The notes: a model not told the origin generated them from the letters alone. Shown: positions 16,409-25,610, counted from the stretch's first letter. The stretch: DNA of 64,000 nt from Thermoleophilia bacterium (GCA_025964555.1 JAOPYQ010000042.1:1-64000), one strand, 5' to 3'. Numbers and translations: made by a program.

Positions 16409-17746
16409 ATGGCGTGGGCGGAACAGGGAATGTACGAGGGCGCGACCGAGCCGCTCTGGTACGGCGAGCGCAAGGTATGGTCGGTCACCGGCTTCGTGCT
16501 CGGCGTGCGCAGCCGCATCGTCGACATCCCGAGCCTCTGGGTCGAGGGCGAGATCTCCGAGCTCAAGGTGCCGCGGCCCGGCCAGAAGCTCGCCACGGTG
16601 TTCTTCACGCTCAAGGACCCCAACAACGGGTTCATGGTCAGCTGCACCATCCCGAAGTCGCGGTTCGAAGCGCTCAAGCTCGACCTGCGCGACGGCGACC
16701 TGGTCCAGGTCTTCGGCCGCCCGGACATCTACGCGGCTCGCGGCACCTTCCAGCTGCGCGTGCAGGGCATGGAGCACGCCGGTCGCGGGCTCATCCTGCA
16801 GCAGCTCGAGGCGCTCAAGGCGAAGCTCGAGGCCGAGGGCCTCTTCGACGAATCGCGCAAGCAGCCGCTGCCGTACCTGCCGCGCCGCGTCGGCGTGATC
16901 ACCGGCGCGGGCGCCGCCGCCCAGGGCGATTTCCTGCGCAACGTCTACGAGCGCTTCCCGCCGGTGAAGCTCGTGATGATCGAGACGCTCGTCCAGGGCG
17001 ACCGCGCAGCCCCGATGCTCGTCGCGGCACTGCGCCGCATGGAGCAGGTCGAGGACGTCGACGTCATCGTCGTCACCCGCGGCGGCGGCGCGTTCGAGGA
17101 CTTCCTGCCGTTCAGCGACGAGCGCCTGTGTCGCGCGATCGCCGCGTGCCGCACCCCGGTCGTGTCGGCGATCGGGCACGAGAAGGACTCGCCGATCTCG
17201 GACTGGGTGGCAGACCTTCGCGTGTCGACCCCGACGGCTGCGGCGCGCACAGTGGTGCCCGACTACGCCGAAGTGATGGGGCGGCTCGAGCGAGCGCAGG
17301 TCGCGATGCGCAGGCGTGGCACCGATCACGTGCGCGTACGCCGCGAACGCGTGACGATGCTCCGCGCGCGCCTGACCGATCGCTCGCCGGCGCGCTTCGT
17401 GGAGGAGCGGCGCAGATGGATCCTCGGGCTGCGTGACCGAAACCGCCAGACGATGGGCAACCGCCTCACCGACGCGCGCCGCTCGCTCGCGCGTGACCGG
17501 CGCGACATCGAGCGCTGCTTCTCCGCGCGCATCGAACAGCACCAGGGCCGGCTGACCGGAACGTTCGGCAAGCTGCGCGCGCTCGCGCCCACGCGCGTGC
17601 TTGAGCGCGGCTACTCGATCGTGCGCGGCGCGGACGGCGCGATCGTGCGCGACGCGACCGCACTCTCGACAGGTGATTCCGTACAGGTGATGGTCGCGCG
17701 CGGTACGCTGCGCGCGACGGTGGACGAGGTGAGTATCGGTGAGTGA
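16409..17746 (+). CDS. xseA: Exodeoxyribonuclease VII large subunit
   Basis: 445 residues. Exonuclease VII degrades single-stranded DNA to oligonucleotides in repair and is active only as a complex of XseA with many XseB copies. The N-terminal OB-fold is visible (WVEGEISELKVPRPGQKLAT onward), then the catalytic core with VGVITGAGAAAQGDFLRN, VIVVTRGGGAFEDFLPFSDE and PVVSAIGHEKDSPISDWVAD, a coiled middle, and the C-terminal VLERGYSIVRGADGAIVRD motif. The ATG at 16409 is favoured because the -10 TACACT lies just upstream; ATG 16430 is an alternative. The stop overlaps the GTG of xseB by 8 bp, the normal xseA-xseB coupling. Confidence 0.96.
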   Translation: MAWAEQGMYEGATEPLWYGERKVWSVTGFVLGVRSRIVDIPSLWVEGEISELKVPRPGQKLATVFFTLKDPNNGFMVSCTIPKSRFEALKLDLRDGDLVQVFGRPDIYAARGTFQLRVQGMEHAGRGLILQQLEALKAKLEAEGLFDESRKQPLPYLPRRVGVITGAGAAAQGDFLRNVYERFPPVKLVMIETLVQGDRAAPMLVAALRRMEQVEDVDVIVVTRGGGAFEDFLPFSDERLCRAIAACRTPVVSAIGHEKDSPISDWVADLRVSTPTAAARTVVPDYAEVMGRLERAQVAMRRRGTDHVRVRRERVTMLRARLTDRSPARFVEERRRWILGLRDRNRQTMGNRLTDARRSLARDRRDIERCFSARIEQHQGRLTGTFGKLRALAPTRVLERGYSIVRGADGAIVRDATALSTGDSVQVMVARGTLRATVDEVSIGE

Positions 17747-18188
17747 CATCCAGCAGCAGGATCCGAACGCGACGGCAACTGCCGATCGCCCTCCGGTCGA
17801 GACGCTCACGTTCGAGCAGGCGCAGGCCGAGCTCGAGGCGATCGTCGAGGCGCTCGAGGATCGTCACACGGGGCTCGACGACGCCCTCGCACTGTGGGAG
17901 CGCGGCGAAGCCCTGCACGCGTGGTGTCAGTCGCGCCTGGACTATGCCGCCGACCGCCTCCAGAAGATCGCGGTCACCGCGGAGGAGACCGCCGCCGTCA
18001 CCGCCGAGTCGGGCGATGCCTTCGCGCCGGCAGGCGCCGTGCCCGCGGCAGCGGCCGCCGATCCCGCCCCGGCTTCCACCCCCGCGGACGTGCCGGTCCC
18101 CGCAGCGCCCGCCCCCGCAGCGCCCGCTCCCGCAGCGCCCGCTCCCGCAGCGCCCGCTCCCGCCGAGGCCGGCGAGACCATCTTCTAG
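17739..18188 (+). CDS. xseB: Exodeoxyribonuclease VII small subunit with long Pro/Ala tail
   Basis: 149 residues. The XseB fold covers residues ~22-78 (LTFEQAQAELEAIVEALEDR through ALALWERGEALHAWCQSRLD), which binds the XseA coiled coil. After it comes an unusual ~65-residue low-complexity tail of Ala, Pro and Asp ending in EAGETIF, with five PAPAA-type units. The usual length of the family is about 60-80 residues. The start is GTG 17739, overlapping xseA. Confidence 0.93.
   Translation: MSDIQQQDPNATATADRPPVETLTFEQAQAELEAIVEALEDRHTGLDDALALWERGEALHAWCQSRLDYAADRLQKIAVTAEETAAVTAESGDAFAPAGAVPAAAAADPAPASTPADVPVPAAPAPAAPAPAAPAPAAPAPAEAGETIF
18099..18165 (+). repeat. 15-bp tandem repeat inside the xseB tail
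   Basis: About four copies of GCAGCGCCCGCTCCC encode AAPAP units; typical of slippage-generated coding repeats. Confidence 0.7.
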
Positions 18189-18219
18189 TCGCCGCGCTGC
18201 CGAGCGTGCGGAGCCTGGC

Positions 18220-18261
18220 GAGCGTGCGGAGCGTTCGATATATCGAACGCTGTGCGCACTC
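18220..18261. repeat. 42-bp palindromic interspersed element, copy 1 of pair A
   Basis: It starts GAGCGTGCGGA, has the perfect 20-bp palindrome GCGTTCGATATATCGAACGC at 18231-18250, and ends TGTGCGCACTC. See the related elements at 18280, 62521 and 62581. Confidence 0.8.
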
Positions 18262-18279
18262 GATGATGGCCGCACCGTC

Positions 18280-18321
18280 GAGCGTGCTGGGCGTTCGGTA
18301 ATTCGAACGCTGTGCACGCTC
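18280..18321. repeat. 42-bp palindromic interspersed element, copy 2 of pair A
   Basis: GAGCGTGCTGG + GCGTTCGGTAATTCGAACGC + TGTGCACGCTC, starting exactly 60 bp after copy 1. Lies between the convergent stops of xseB and the 18328 gene, so it may also terminate transcription. Confidence 0.8.
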
Positions 18322-18327
18322 ACCGAG

Positions 18328-19458
18328 TCAGTCGTCGAACTCGGGGTCGTTGAAGCCGGTGTCGTTGGGCACGCCCGGCTCGTCGTCCCAGACGTCCTCG
18401 CGGCGGCTGCGCCACCAGCGCACGACGAGCGCGACGAGCACGAGTGCGATGAGCGCGAGCACCCACCAGGGCGGGAGCGCGATGAACCAGCCGTCGACGG
18501 TCTCGACGTTCTCGGGCACCTGCTCGCCCTTGGTGACGGGTCCGTTCGCGACGCGCACGTCGTAGCGGTACAGGCCGAACCACGGCACGCCCTTCCACGT
18601 CCCGGCGATCGGCTCGCGACCACCAGGCAGCACGGTCTCGCGCCGGATCGGCAGCTCGGCGACGACGTTGCCGAAGATCGACTTCACCCGAACCCGCCCC
18701 GACGCGTTCGCATGCAGCGTGCCTTCGTTGTCGAGATCGGCGGTGAGCTTCCACGCGTCGCGGTTCCAACGCAGCTTCGGCGCATCGACATGGCGCAGGC
18801 GCAGGTCGGGGCGTCCCTCCCCGCCCACGCGGAGCAGGAACACCGTCGCGACCTGCGACTCGATGCCGACCACGTTCTCGCCCGCGCTCGCGCGCGTACG
18901 CGAGACGACGTTCACCGATCCATACGCGGAGCCGACGGGTGGCTTCGCGGGAACGGTCACGGTGACGGGCACGTATGCGACGCCGCGCGGCTTGATCGTC
19001 ACCTCGGGAACGAGCGGCTCGATCCACGGGCCCGCGGTCGCGTCCCATCGATCGTCATCGGAGTCGACGTATTCGAAGGCGGCGTTCGGCGCCTTCGAGC
19101 CGATGATGCCGTACGGCTCGAGCTGGAACGTCGTAGTAGCGGTTCGGCGGCTGCGAATCGTGAGCGTGCACGTGAACGCGTCGCCGGCTCGCAGCTTGCG
19201 GTCGACGTCGATCCTCGGGGTGACGATCACCGTGCCGTCGAGTTTGACGCTGCCCACATCGCTGTCGCGGAGTGTGCCCGCCGCGCCTGGACCGCCGAGT
19301 CCGCATCCGAACGGCAAACCCTCGTGCTTCACGTTGGAGAACTCATACTCCGCCGCGATCGCACCAGGCACGCTCACGAGCGCCCCCAGCACCACCAGAA
19401 TTGTCCACGCGCGTCGCACGGCGCGACGGTTCCCATGAAACGGACGACCGAACCGCAC
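18328..19458 (-). CDS. Exported, C-terminally membrane-anchored surface protein
   Basis: 376 residues. A Sec-type signal peptide lies at residues ~14-36 (ILVVLGALVSVPGAIAAE). The body is beta-rich and Ig-like (DAFTCTLTIRSRRTATTTFQ, VTIKPRGVAYVPVTVTVPAK and similar), and a transmembrane helix sits near the end (WWVLALIALVLVALVVRWW), followed by a short acidic cytosolic tail. This plan resembles DUF916/WxL-associated surface proteins, but I am not certain of the family. GTG 19458 is the start. It is divergent from the 19500 gene with only ~40 bp between starts. Confidence 0.8.
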   Translation of the reverse strand: MRFGRPFHGNRRAVRRAWTILVVLGALVSVPGAIAAEYEFSNVKHEGLPFGCGLGGPGAAGTLRDSDVGSVKLDGTVIVTPRIDVDRKLRAGDAFTCTLTIRSRRTATTTFQLEPYGIIGSKAPNAAFEYVDSDDDRWDATAGPWIEPLVPEVTIKPRGVAYVPVTVTVPAKPPVGSAYGSVNVVSRTRASAGENVVGIESQVATVFLLRVGGEGRPDLRLRHVDAPKLRWNRDAWKLTADLDNEGTLHANASGRVRVKSIFGNVVAELPIRRETVLPGGREPIAGTWKGVPWFGLYRYDVRVANGPVTKGEQVPENVETVDGWFIALPPWWVLALIALVLVALVVRWWRSRREDVWDDEPGVPNDTGFNDPEFDD

Positions 19459-19499
19459 CGAAGGATCGGTAGGGACGAATATCTATGGGAGGGACGCCC

Positions 19500-20723
19500 A
19501 TGAACACCCAGCTCTTTGGCGCGCCGAATACTGGCGGCAGCTTCGCGGACAAGCTCAAGACGGCTACCGACTTCCTCAACGGCGCACGCGGACAGGCCAC
19601 GGCCCCCGTCGTCGACGCCGAACCGGTCACGCATGGCCTCGCAGTCGCCGAGGCGCCCGTCGCCGATGTCGCACCCGGGGCCGCAGCGCCGACCGGTGTC
19701 GACGCGGCCGCATCGGTGACCACCGCAGCGGGCCACGACGCCGACGGCCTCGCCGCCGCCGCGCGCGCCGCAGCCGAACAGTCGATCGCCGACCCCGCCT
19801 ACACCGCCGGCGCACAGCAGCAGGTCGAGGTGATCGTGCAGCCACGCGTCATGGTGCAGGGCCAGCAGGGCCCGATCATCGTGCCGGTCGACGTCGCCGT
19901 GCCCGCCGCGCAGACCCGCGTCACGATCGCGCCGGCGCAGTCGGTCATGCTCGATCCGGCGACCGGACAGATCGTCGCCGCGCCCGCCGCGGCGCAGGCC
20001 GCAGCACCCGCCGCCCAGGTCGCCGAAGCTGGCGCGCCGACGACCCGCGGCTTCCGCAGCTGGGGGATCGAGGACCTCGCCAACATCGGACGGGGCCGCA
20101 ACGCCGCAGCAGCCCCGGCCGCAGCAGCTCCGGCCGCCGCCGCTCCCGCAGCGACTGCCGCGACGACCGTGGCAGCCGACGCTCCGGCCGCGGCCGGTGG
20201 TGGCGGCTGGCGCGCCCAGATCAACGACGCGATCATCGCGGCCCGCGGCGGCACCCCCGTCGCCGCGACTGCCGCCCCCGCAGCGACCGTCGCTGCCGAG
20301 GCCGCTCCCGCACCCGTCGCAGCCGCCGGACGCGGCTGGCGCTCCGCGATCGAGGACGCACTGCACCTGCCCAAGGCACCCGGCGGCGCCGCACCTGCAG
20401 CCGAAGCCGTCGTCGCCGACGCACCTGCCGCAGTCATCGCCTCCGGAGGCGGCTGGCGCTCCAAGGTCGAGGACGCACTCGGCCTCGCGAAGGCTGGCGG
20501 CGCATCGCGCGCCGCAGCCACCACCGAAGTTGCCGCCGAAGCCAAGCCCGGCCTGCTCGCCACGATCCGCGAGAACACCGCCGGCATCGGTGCGCTGCTC
20601 ACGCGCGGCGGCGAGGCAGCACCGGCCGTGGGAGCAGCCGCTGAAGGTGTCGCCAAGGCAGTGCGACCCGGCCTCGGCGCCGAACTTCGCGCTGCCGCCG
20701 AAGCCGCGAAGCTCATCCGGTAG
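19500..20723 (+). CDS. Ala-rich repeat protein, unknown function
   Basis: 407 residues, about one third Ala. ATG 19500 is preceded by GGGAGGG at 6 nt; an in-frame ATG at 19485 is less likely. Four copies of a short motif G-[WF]-R-[SA]-x-[IV]-[EN]-D-A/L (TTRGFRSWGIEDLANI, GGWRAQINDAIIAA, GRGWRSAIEDALHLPKA, GGGWRSKVEDALGLAKA) are separated by Ala/Pro linkers, suggesting repeated short binding peptides on a disordered chain. There is no signal peptide or membrane helix. It is followed after 6 nt by another Ala-rich gene, almost certainly co-transcribed. Confidence 0.78.
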   Translation: MNTQLFGAPNTGGSFADKLKTATDFLNGARGQATAPVVDAEPVTHGLAVAEAPVADVAPGAAAPTGVDAAASVTTAAGHDADGLAAAARAAAEQSIADPAYTAGAQQQVEVIVQPRVMVQGQQGPIIVPVDVAVPAAQTRVTIAPAQSVMLDPATGQIVAAPAAAQAAAPAAQVAEAGAPTTRGFRSWGIEDLANIGRGRNAAAAPAAAAPAAAAPAATAATTVAADAPAAAGGGGWRAQINDAIIAARGGTPVAATAAPAATVAAEAAPAPVAAAGRGWRSAIEDALHLPKAPGGAAPAAEAVVADAPAAVIASGGGWRSKVEDALGLAKAGGASRAAATTEVAAEAKPGLLATIRENTAGIGALLTRGGEAAPAVGAAAEGVAKAVRPGLGAELRAAAEAAKLIR

Positions 20724-20729
20724 ACGACG

Positions 20730-21767
20730 ATGGAAGCTCGCACACGAGATCTCATCTTCGGCACGGGTCGCGGCGCCGACGGCATGCGGGGCGTCTTCAC
20801 GCCGCGTTCGGAGCCGGTCAAGCTGCGCGACCTGGCCGCGACCTATCACGGCCCAGGTGCTGAACCGGCGTTGAGCTGGGCGGAGCGACACAACCTCATC
20901 ACCGCGGAGCAGCGCGCAGGCAACGGCGCCGCATCAGCGGGAGCCGAAGCGATCTCCGACGTCGCGACCGGCACTACCCGCGGCCTCGCCGGTGCGACGA
21001 GCGCGGCTGCCGGCACCCAGCAGTACGCTAACCCCATCTACAACGGCCTCATGGCACAGTCGCTCATGCGCGAGCACGGCTTCGTCGCACCCACTGCCGC
21101 ACCCGACGGCATGATCCTCGGCGGGGGAGTGGCCGACGACGTTCGCCTCGTCGCCGCGGCCGCCGAGCCCGCAGCCGCACCCGCCGCCACTGCACCGATC
21201 AGCGCCGCCGCCGACGACGTGGCCGCACACGTCGCCGACCTCGAGCAGCGCATGCTCACCGGCCTGCAGCGACTGGGCGAGCTGCCCCAGGACGCCAAGC
21301 TGCCCGTCCTCACCCGCGCCGTGGACGCCACCGCCCAGCACGGCGGTGACTCCTACGACGTGCTCGCCCGCACGCTGCTCGACCGACCGCTCGACGATGC
21401 AGTCGTCGCGTTCGAACGCTCGCTCAACGACGCCGCGAAGGTCGTCGCCCCTGCCATCGACACCGCCGCGCACGCCGCTGCACCCGTCGCAGCCGAGGTT
21501 GCCGCCAAGGTCGCCGCTCCGGTCGCCGAGACCGTCGCCGCGAAGGCCGCGCCGATCCTCGCCGAGACGGTCGCCGAGGTCGTCGCCAAGGCGGTGCCGC
21601 AGGTCATCGAGGCCGCGGTGCCGAAGGTCGTGGAAGCTGCCACGCCGTCGATCGTCGCGGCGGCCAAGTCTGGCCTCCTCACGGGCGGCTCCGAGGGTGC
21701 GCTGCGCGGCGTGATGTCGTTCTCTGCGGGCATCGACGACACGCTCCGCATGCTCGCGCGGTTCTAG
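20730..21767 (+). CDS. Ala/Val-rich helical protein, unknown function
   Basis: 345 residues from ATG 20730, six bases after the previous stop. The N-terminus (MEARTRDLIFGTGRGADGMR) is not Ala-rich. Residues ~230-325 form a regular amphipathic array of AAPVAAEVAAKVAAPVAET-type units that should make long helices. No catalytic motif is seen. Its function is likely linked to the preceding gene. The stop overlaps the stop of the convergent peptidase gene by 4 bp. Confidence 0.75.
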   Translation: MEARTRDLIFGTGRGADGMRGVFTPRSEPVKLRDLAATYHGPGAEPALSWAERHNLITAEQRAGNGAASAGAEAISDVATGTTRGLAGATSAAAGTQQYANPIYNGLMAQSLMREHGFVAPTAAPDGMILGGGVADDVRLVAAAAEPAAAPAATAPISAAADDVAAHVADLEQRMLTGLQRLGELPQDAKLPVLTRAVDATAQHGGDSYDVLARTLLDRPLDDAVVAFERSLNDAAKVVAPAIDTAAHAAAPVAAEVAAKVAAPVAETVAAKAAPILAETVAEVVAKAVPQVIEAAVPKVVEAATPSIVAAAKSGLLTGGSEGALRGVMSFSAGIDDTLRMLARF

Positions 21768-23110
21768 CGCTCCACGCCGCCCATGTACTTCGCGACGAAG
21801 TACGCGCCGCGCGTCTGGAACTCGAGGTCGTCGATCGCGATCCGCTCGTCGGCGCTGTGCTTGGTCGTGAGGTTGAGCATCGGGTCGGCGTATCGGAACG
21901 GCAGGAACCCGTACGCCACCGAGTCGTAGCTCTCGCGCATCACCTGGCAGTCCGAGAGCCCGTAGGCGAGCCCGGGCACGAGTGTCGCCTCGGGATCCGC
22001 CTCGGCCAGGTACGCCGCGATCGCGTCGCGCAGCGGGCTGTCGGGCGTCGAGATGAGTCCACCGTTCGGCTCTTCCACCTCGAGCTGGTACTCGATGTCC
22101 GCGCCGAGGGCCTCGCGCACCTCCGCCTCGATCTCGTCCTTGGTCATGTCCGGCACCACGATCGCCGAGATGAGTGCGGTTGCCCGACGCGGAACCACGT
22201 TGTCCGGGCCCGGCGCATCGAGGATGACGGGGTGGTACACGGTCCGCGTGAGCGCCCCGATGATCTGGTCGAGCTCCGGGCTGATCGCCCGTGCCGCGGC
22301 GACCTGCTCCTCCGGGTCGTCCACGTCAGGAGCGAGCGCAGCGAGCATCGGCTGCAGCTCGTCGGGGATCCGCGTCGGCGGCTCGAAGCGACGCATGCGA
22401 TCGATGAGCACGGCGAGGTCGTCGATGGCGTTACGCCCGACGTCGATGAGCGACGCGTCTCCGCTCGTGCCGATGACCGTGACCTTGGCCGACGACGATC
22501 CCTTCACCCCGCAATCCAGCATGTAGACCGGCCCCGTCGGCGTGTCGAACCGCTCGCCCGACCCCTCGCCCGCCACGAAGTCGGGGTTCAGGTCGGGCTT
22601 CGCTTCCACCAGGTGCGGTGCGCCCACGCCGCGATCACCGTCCTCCTCGTCGGAGGTGAGGATGAGCATCAGGTCGCCGTTGGGCACGAACCCCTCGCGC
22701 GCCAGCGCCGTGAGCGCCACCGTCGTCGCCGCGACCTGGCATTTCATGTCGACGGCGCCGCGGCCCCAGATGTGGTCGTCCTTCACGACTGCGGCGAACG
22801 GATGGACCGACCATTCGTCGCGGTGCACGCCGATCACGTCGAGGTGGCTCAGGAAGCCCATCGACGGTCCGGTGCCGCGCCCGCGCAGTCGCACGATCAG
22901 GTTCGTGCGTTCTGGATCCTTGGCGACGCGCTCGTACTCGAGGCCCGAGCCGTCGACGTACGCCTCGATGATGGCGGCGGCGCTCGTCTCGCGCCCGGGC
23001 GGATTCGACGTGTCGCAGATGATGAGTTGTCGCAGCAGGTCGAACGCCTCCTGACGGAGGTCGGTGGATGCGGCTGAGGTCGTGGCGCGTGCGGAAGGTG
23101 AGGTCGTCAT
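21764..23110 (-). CDS. M20 family metallopeptidase
   Basis: 448 residues. Zinc-site motifs of the M20/ArgE/DapE/CPG2 family: SHLDVI (first metal His and Asp), GRGAVDMK (bridging Asp), TSDEEDG (catalytic Glu and ligand Glu), and a late H in TTKHSADER. The lid domain lies between. It is cytosolic, with no signal peptide. It probably hydrolyses a peptide or N-acyl amino acid; substrate unknown. ATG 23110 is chosen over GTG 23119 because TGTGGGGGC lies directly upstream. Confidence 0.93.
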   Translation of the reverse strand: MTTSPSARATTSAASTDLRQEAFDLLRQLIICDTSNPPGRETSAAAIIEAYVDGSGLEYERVAKDPERTNLIVRLRGRGTGPSMGFLSHLDVIGVHRDEWSVHPFAAVVKDDHIWGRGAVDMKCQVAATTVALTALAREGFVPNGDLMLILTSDEEDGDRGVGAPHLVEAKPDLNPDFVAGEGSGERFDTPTGPVYMLDCGVKGSSSAKVTVIGTSGDASLIDVGRNAIDDLAVLIDRMRRFEPPTRIPDELQPMLAALAPDVDDPEEQVAAARAISPELDQIIGALTRTVYHPVILDAPGPDNVVPRRATALISAIVVPDMTKDEIEAEVREALGADIEYQLEVEEPNGGLISTPDSPLRDAIAAYLAEADPEATLVPGLAYGLSDCQVMRESYDSVAYGFLPFRYADPMLNLTTKHSADERIAIDDLEFQTRGAYFVAKYMGGVER

Positions 23111-23255
23111 TGCCCCCACATTCCCGTCTCCAGATGCGCTACTCGGCAGATAGCAAGTTCAGCTAGCTTTCTGCAAGACGGTGGGCGGCACCCGTTTTCG
23201 ACCCCCGCACCGTGGCATATCGTCGTTCGAACGACAGGTGAAATGGGGGGAAGCG

Positions 23256-24413
23256 ATGAGCGACGGCATGGCGGGGACGTGGCCACGCGACGCGTCCAAT
23301 GGGACGATGGGGGTCGAGGAGGAGTTCCTGCTCGTCGATCCAGCGACGGGGGAGCCGATGCCCCACATCGAATCGGTGATGGCGGAGACGACTGGACGCG
23401 CGACACGCGAGTTCGTGCAGGAACTCGTGGAGTCGTGCACCCCTGTGTGCAGCTCGCGCGACACCCTGCTCGAGGAGATCGTCGGCATGCGCGCCACCCT
23501 TGCGCGTGACGCGGCACGTTCAGGGAGCGCCATCGCGGGTGTCGGCGTGCACGCGTTCACCGCTCCCGAGGACCTGACGCTCACGGAGACCGATCGCTAC
23601 CACGAGATGAGCAGCACGTTGCCATGGACGTGGCGCGAGGCGACGACGTGTGGGATGCACGTGCATGTCGGCGTCGCCGACCGCGACCGCGCGATCGAGG
23701 TGTGCGATCGGCTGCGACCGTACCTGCCCGTCCTGCTCGCGATGTCGGTCAACTCGCCGCTGTGGCGCGGACGCGAGACCGGCATGCGCAGCGTGCGGAC
23801 GGCCCTGCGTCGTCTCCAGCCACGCACCGGGATGCCGCCGCGACACGGGTCGTGGGCGGCGTTCGAGCAGCGCATGGCGGCGTTCGCCGAGGCAGGCGTG
23901 CCGGACGGCTCCTGGATCTGGTGGGGCGTGCGCCCCCATGCGACGTTCGGGACGGTCGAGGTGCGCGTGTTCGACACCCAGTCGGACGTGCGCAACGCCT
24001 ATGCGCTGGCGGCCATGACGAGCGCACTCGTAGAGCACCTGCTCGAGACCACGGAGGAGGACGACCTGTTCGCCGTGTACGACGAAGAGCTGCTCGCCGA
24101 GAGCTGGTACAACGCGATGCGCGACGGCACCGACGGCATCCATGTGGTCGGTGGCCCTGGCGCGCTCCGCACGCAGCGGCTCGGCGAATCCGCGCTCGAC
24201 CTGGCGGAGCTGCTGGAACCGCGACTGGGGGAGGACGTAGCCGGACGCCTGCGCGTGCTCGCGCTCTGGCCGGAGGCGAACATGCAGCTGCACGACTACG
24301 AGCGTGGCGGCCCGGCGGGCGCGATGCGTGCAGCCGCCCAGCGCACCACGGCGTCGTGCATCGCAGCGTTCGGCGCGAGCGACGTCGCCGAGTCCGCCGG
24401 GGTGGAGTCATGA
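23256..24413 (+). CDS. Glutamate-cysteine ligase-like (YbdK/GCS2 family) carboxylate-amine ligase
   Basis: 385 residues from ATG 23256, preceded by GGGGGAAG. Family signatures: GVEEEFLLVD at the N-terminus (metal and nucleotide site), ATTCGMHVHVGV (His/His metal motif), NSPLWRGRETGMRSVRTAL, and TVEVRVFDTQSDV. Such enzymes join an amino acid carboxylate to an amine using ATP; in actinobacteria some supply gamma-glutamyl-cysteine-type activity. The stop overlaps the next ATG (ATGA). Confidence 0.93.
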   Translation: MSDGMAGTWPRDASNGTMGVEEEFLLVDPATGEPMPHIESVMAETTGRATREFVQELVESCTPVCSSRDTLLEEIVGMRATLARDAARSGSAIAGVGVHAFTAPEDLTLTETDRYHEMSSTLPWTWREATTCGMHVHVGVADRDRAIEVCDRLRPYLPVLLAMSVNSPLWRGRETGMRSVRTALRRLQPRTGMPPRHGSWAAFEQRMAAFAEAGVPDGSWIWWGVRPHATFGTVEVRVFDTQSDVRNAYALAAMTSALVEHLLETTEEDDLFAVYDEELLAESWYNAMRDGTDGIHVVGGPGALRTQRLGESALDLAELLEPRLGEDVAGRLRVLALWPEANMQLHDYERGGPAGAMRAAAQRTTASCIAAFGASDVAESAGVES

Positions 24414-24784
24414 GCGGGCGCCGACGACAGCGCGGCGTGGCGGCGGTCCTCATCGGCGCCGCAGCAGCGGCCGCGACCGCCTACGCCCGTCGACGTCCGG
24501 ATCGCACTCGCGGCTCGTCGATGGAGCGGGCCATGACCGACATGACCCGCAAGCTCGCGCGCGAACAGCCTGCCACGCAGCCCGGGTCGGGCACCATCGC
24601 GTGGCGCCCGGGGTCGCAGTCCGCCCACGGGATGAGCCAGAACCAGGCGCTCACCGAGCAGCCGCTTGATTCCCGCATGTCCCAGCAGTTCCACCAGCCC
24701 GCGCAGGGCACCGATGGTGGGCACGCTGGAAGCGTCAATGCGGATGAGGCCGCGGGTTCGTCTGCTCCGGCCGAATCCGACTGA
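24410..24784 (+). CDS. Small hypothetical protein coupled to the ligase gene
   Basis: 124 residues; ATG 24410 overlaps the upstream stop as ATGA. It has a hydrophobic stretch VAAVLIGAAAAAATAYA at residues ~9-25, flanked by Arg, consistent with a single membrane anchor, then a polar Gln/Ser-rich tail. No family recognised. Confidence 0.75.
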   Translation: MSGRRRQRGVAAVLIGAAAAAATAYARRRPDRTRGSSMERAMTDMTRKLAREQPATQPGSGTIAWRPGSQSAHGMSQNQALTEQPLDSRMSQQFHQPAQGTDGGHAGSVNADEAAGSSAPAESD

Positions 24785-24799
24785 ACCGAGCCTGGTCGG

Positions 24800-25531
24800 T
24801 CAGAGCGCCGATGCGACGACGCGCACCGTTCCGGCGTAGCTGCCGGGTGCGGGCTGGGCGCTCGCGACGGATGCCGCCGCGAACGTCGCCGTGAACGGAT
24901 CGGCGGTCTGCGCGCTCGTGCGCTCGGCGACGACCATGCCGCTCGTCGGGATGCCGCTGAAGAGCTCGCCCTGCTGGCCGCCGGTCACCCAGGGCGAGCC
25001 GGTGTAGGAGACGGCGCCCTCGTTGTCTGCCGCGGGGTCACCCATCGCAACGCCGAAGTGGGTCGCGTCGTCGACCGCGCTGGCAGCCACGAGCGGACCC
25101 GTCGACATGTCGGCGATCGTCGAACCCGCGCTGCGCAGCAGCGGCGCGGCACCCACGTTCGACATGTGCACGCGGTAGCCGGTCACGTTCGTGGTGGTGA
25201 CGGTCCAGCGCAGCGAACCGGCCTGCACGTCGGAGCCCGACAGGGACCCGAGCTTGAGCACCTTGCCGCTGCCGGTGCCGGAGAACGTCACGTCGCCGCA
25301 GTTGTCCGTGTCGAGCGGCGCAGCCGCATCGGTGCACACGGGCGGGTCGGCGGACTTGGCCGCGGGATCGGTCAGCGCGAGGGTGCCGACGACGTTCGCG
25401 CTCGGCAGCTGCGTGGAATCGGTCGCCCCGAATCCGGTGCCCGATGCCACGAGCGCGACCGACGCCAGCACGCCGACGAACGCCGCAACGAGGCGGGACG
25501 GGCGGGCTGGGCGTACGAGGGCGCGCGACAT
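24800..25531 (-). CDS. Secreted protein, unknown function
   Basis: 243 residues. A typical signal peptide (SRLVAAFVGVLASVALVASG) is followed by a beta-rich exported domain with paired Cys (VCTDAAAPLDTDNCGD). It ends in QPAPGSYAGTVRVVASAL, a terminal strand common in surface and alternate-signal exported proteins; the 38124 gene ends in a similar strand. ATG 25531 has no ribosome site, but TAGATC lies just upstream, consistent with a short leader. Confidence 0.78.
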   Translation of the reverse strand: MSRALVRPARPSRLVAAFVGVLASVALVASGTGFGATDSTQLPSANVVGTLALTDPAAKSADPPVCTDAAAPLDTDNCGDVTFSGTGSGKVLKLGSLSGSDVQAGSLRWTVTTTNVTGYRVHMSNVGAAPLLRSAGSTIADMSTGPLVAASAVDDATHFGVAMGDPAADNEGAVSYTGSPWVTGGQQGELFSGIPTSGMVVAERTSAQTADPFTATFAAASVASAQPAPGSYAGTVRVVASAL

Positions 25532-25580
25532 CGAGGGATCTATCGGCACGAGGGGCGGGGGACTGTAGTCCGCGGCCTGT

Positions 25581-25610
25581 TCGACATCCGAATCCGGAAG
25601 CCTGTATGAT
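25581..25610 (+). promoter_or_regulatory. Probable promoter of the rplM operon
   Basis: TCGACA (25581-25586), an 18-bp spacer, then TATGAT (25605-25610). The resulting leader of roughly 75-80 nt before rplM could host ribosomal-protein feedback control, though I identified no specific structure. Confidence 0.6.
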
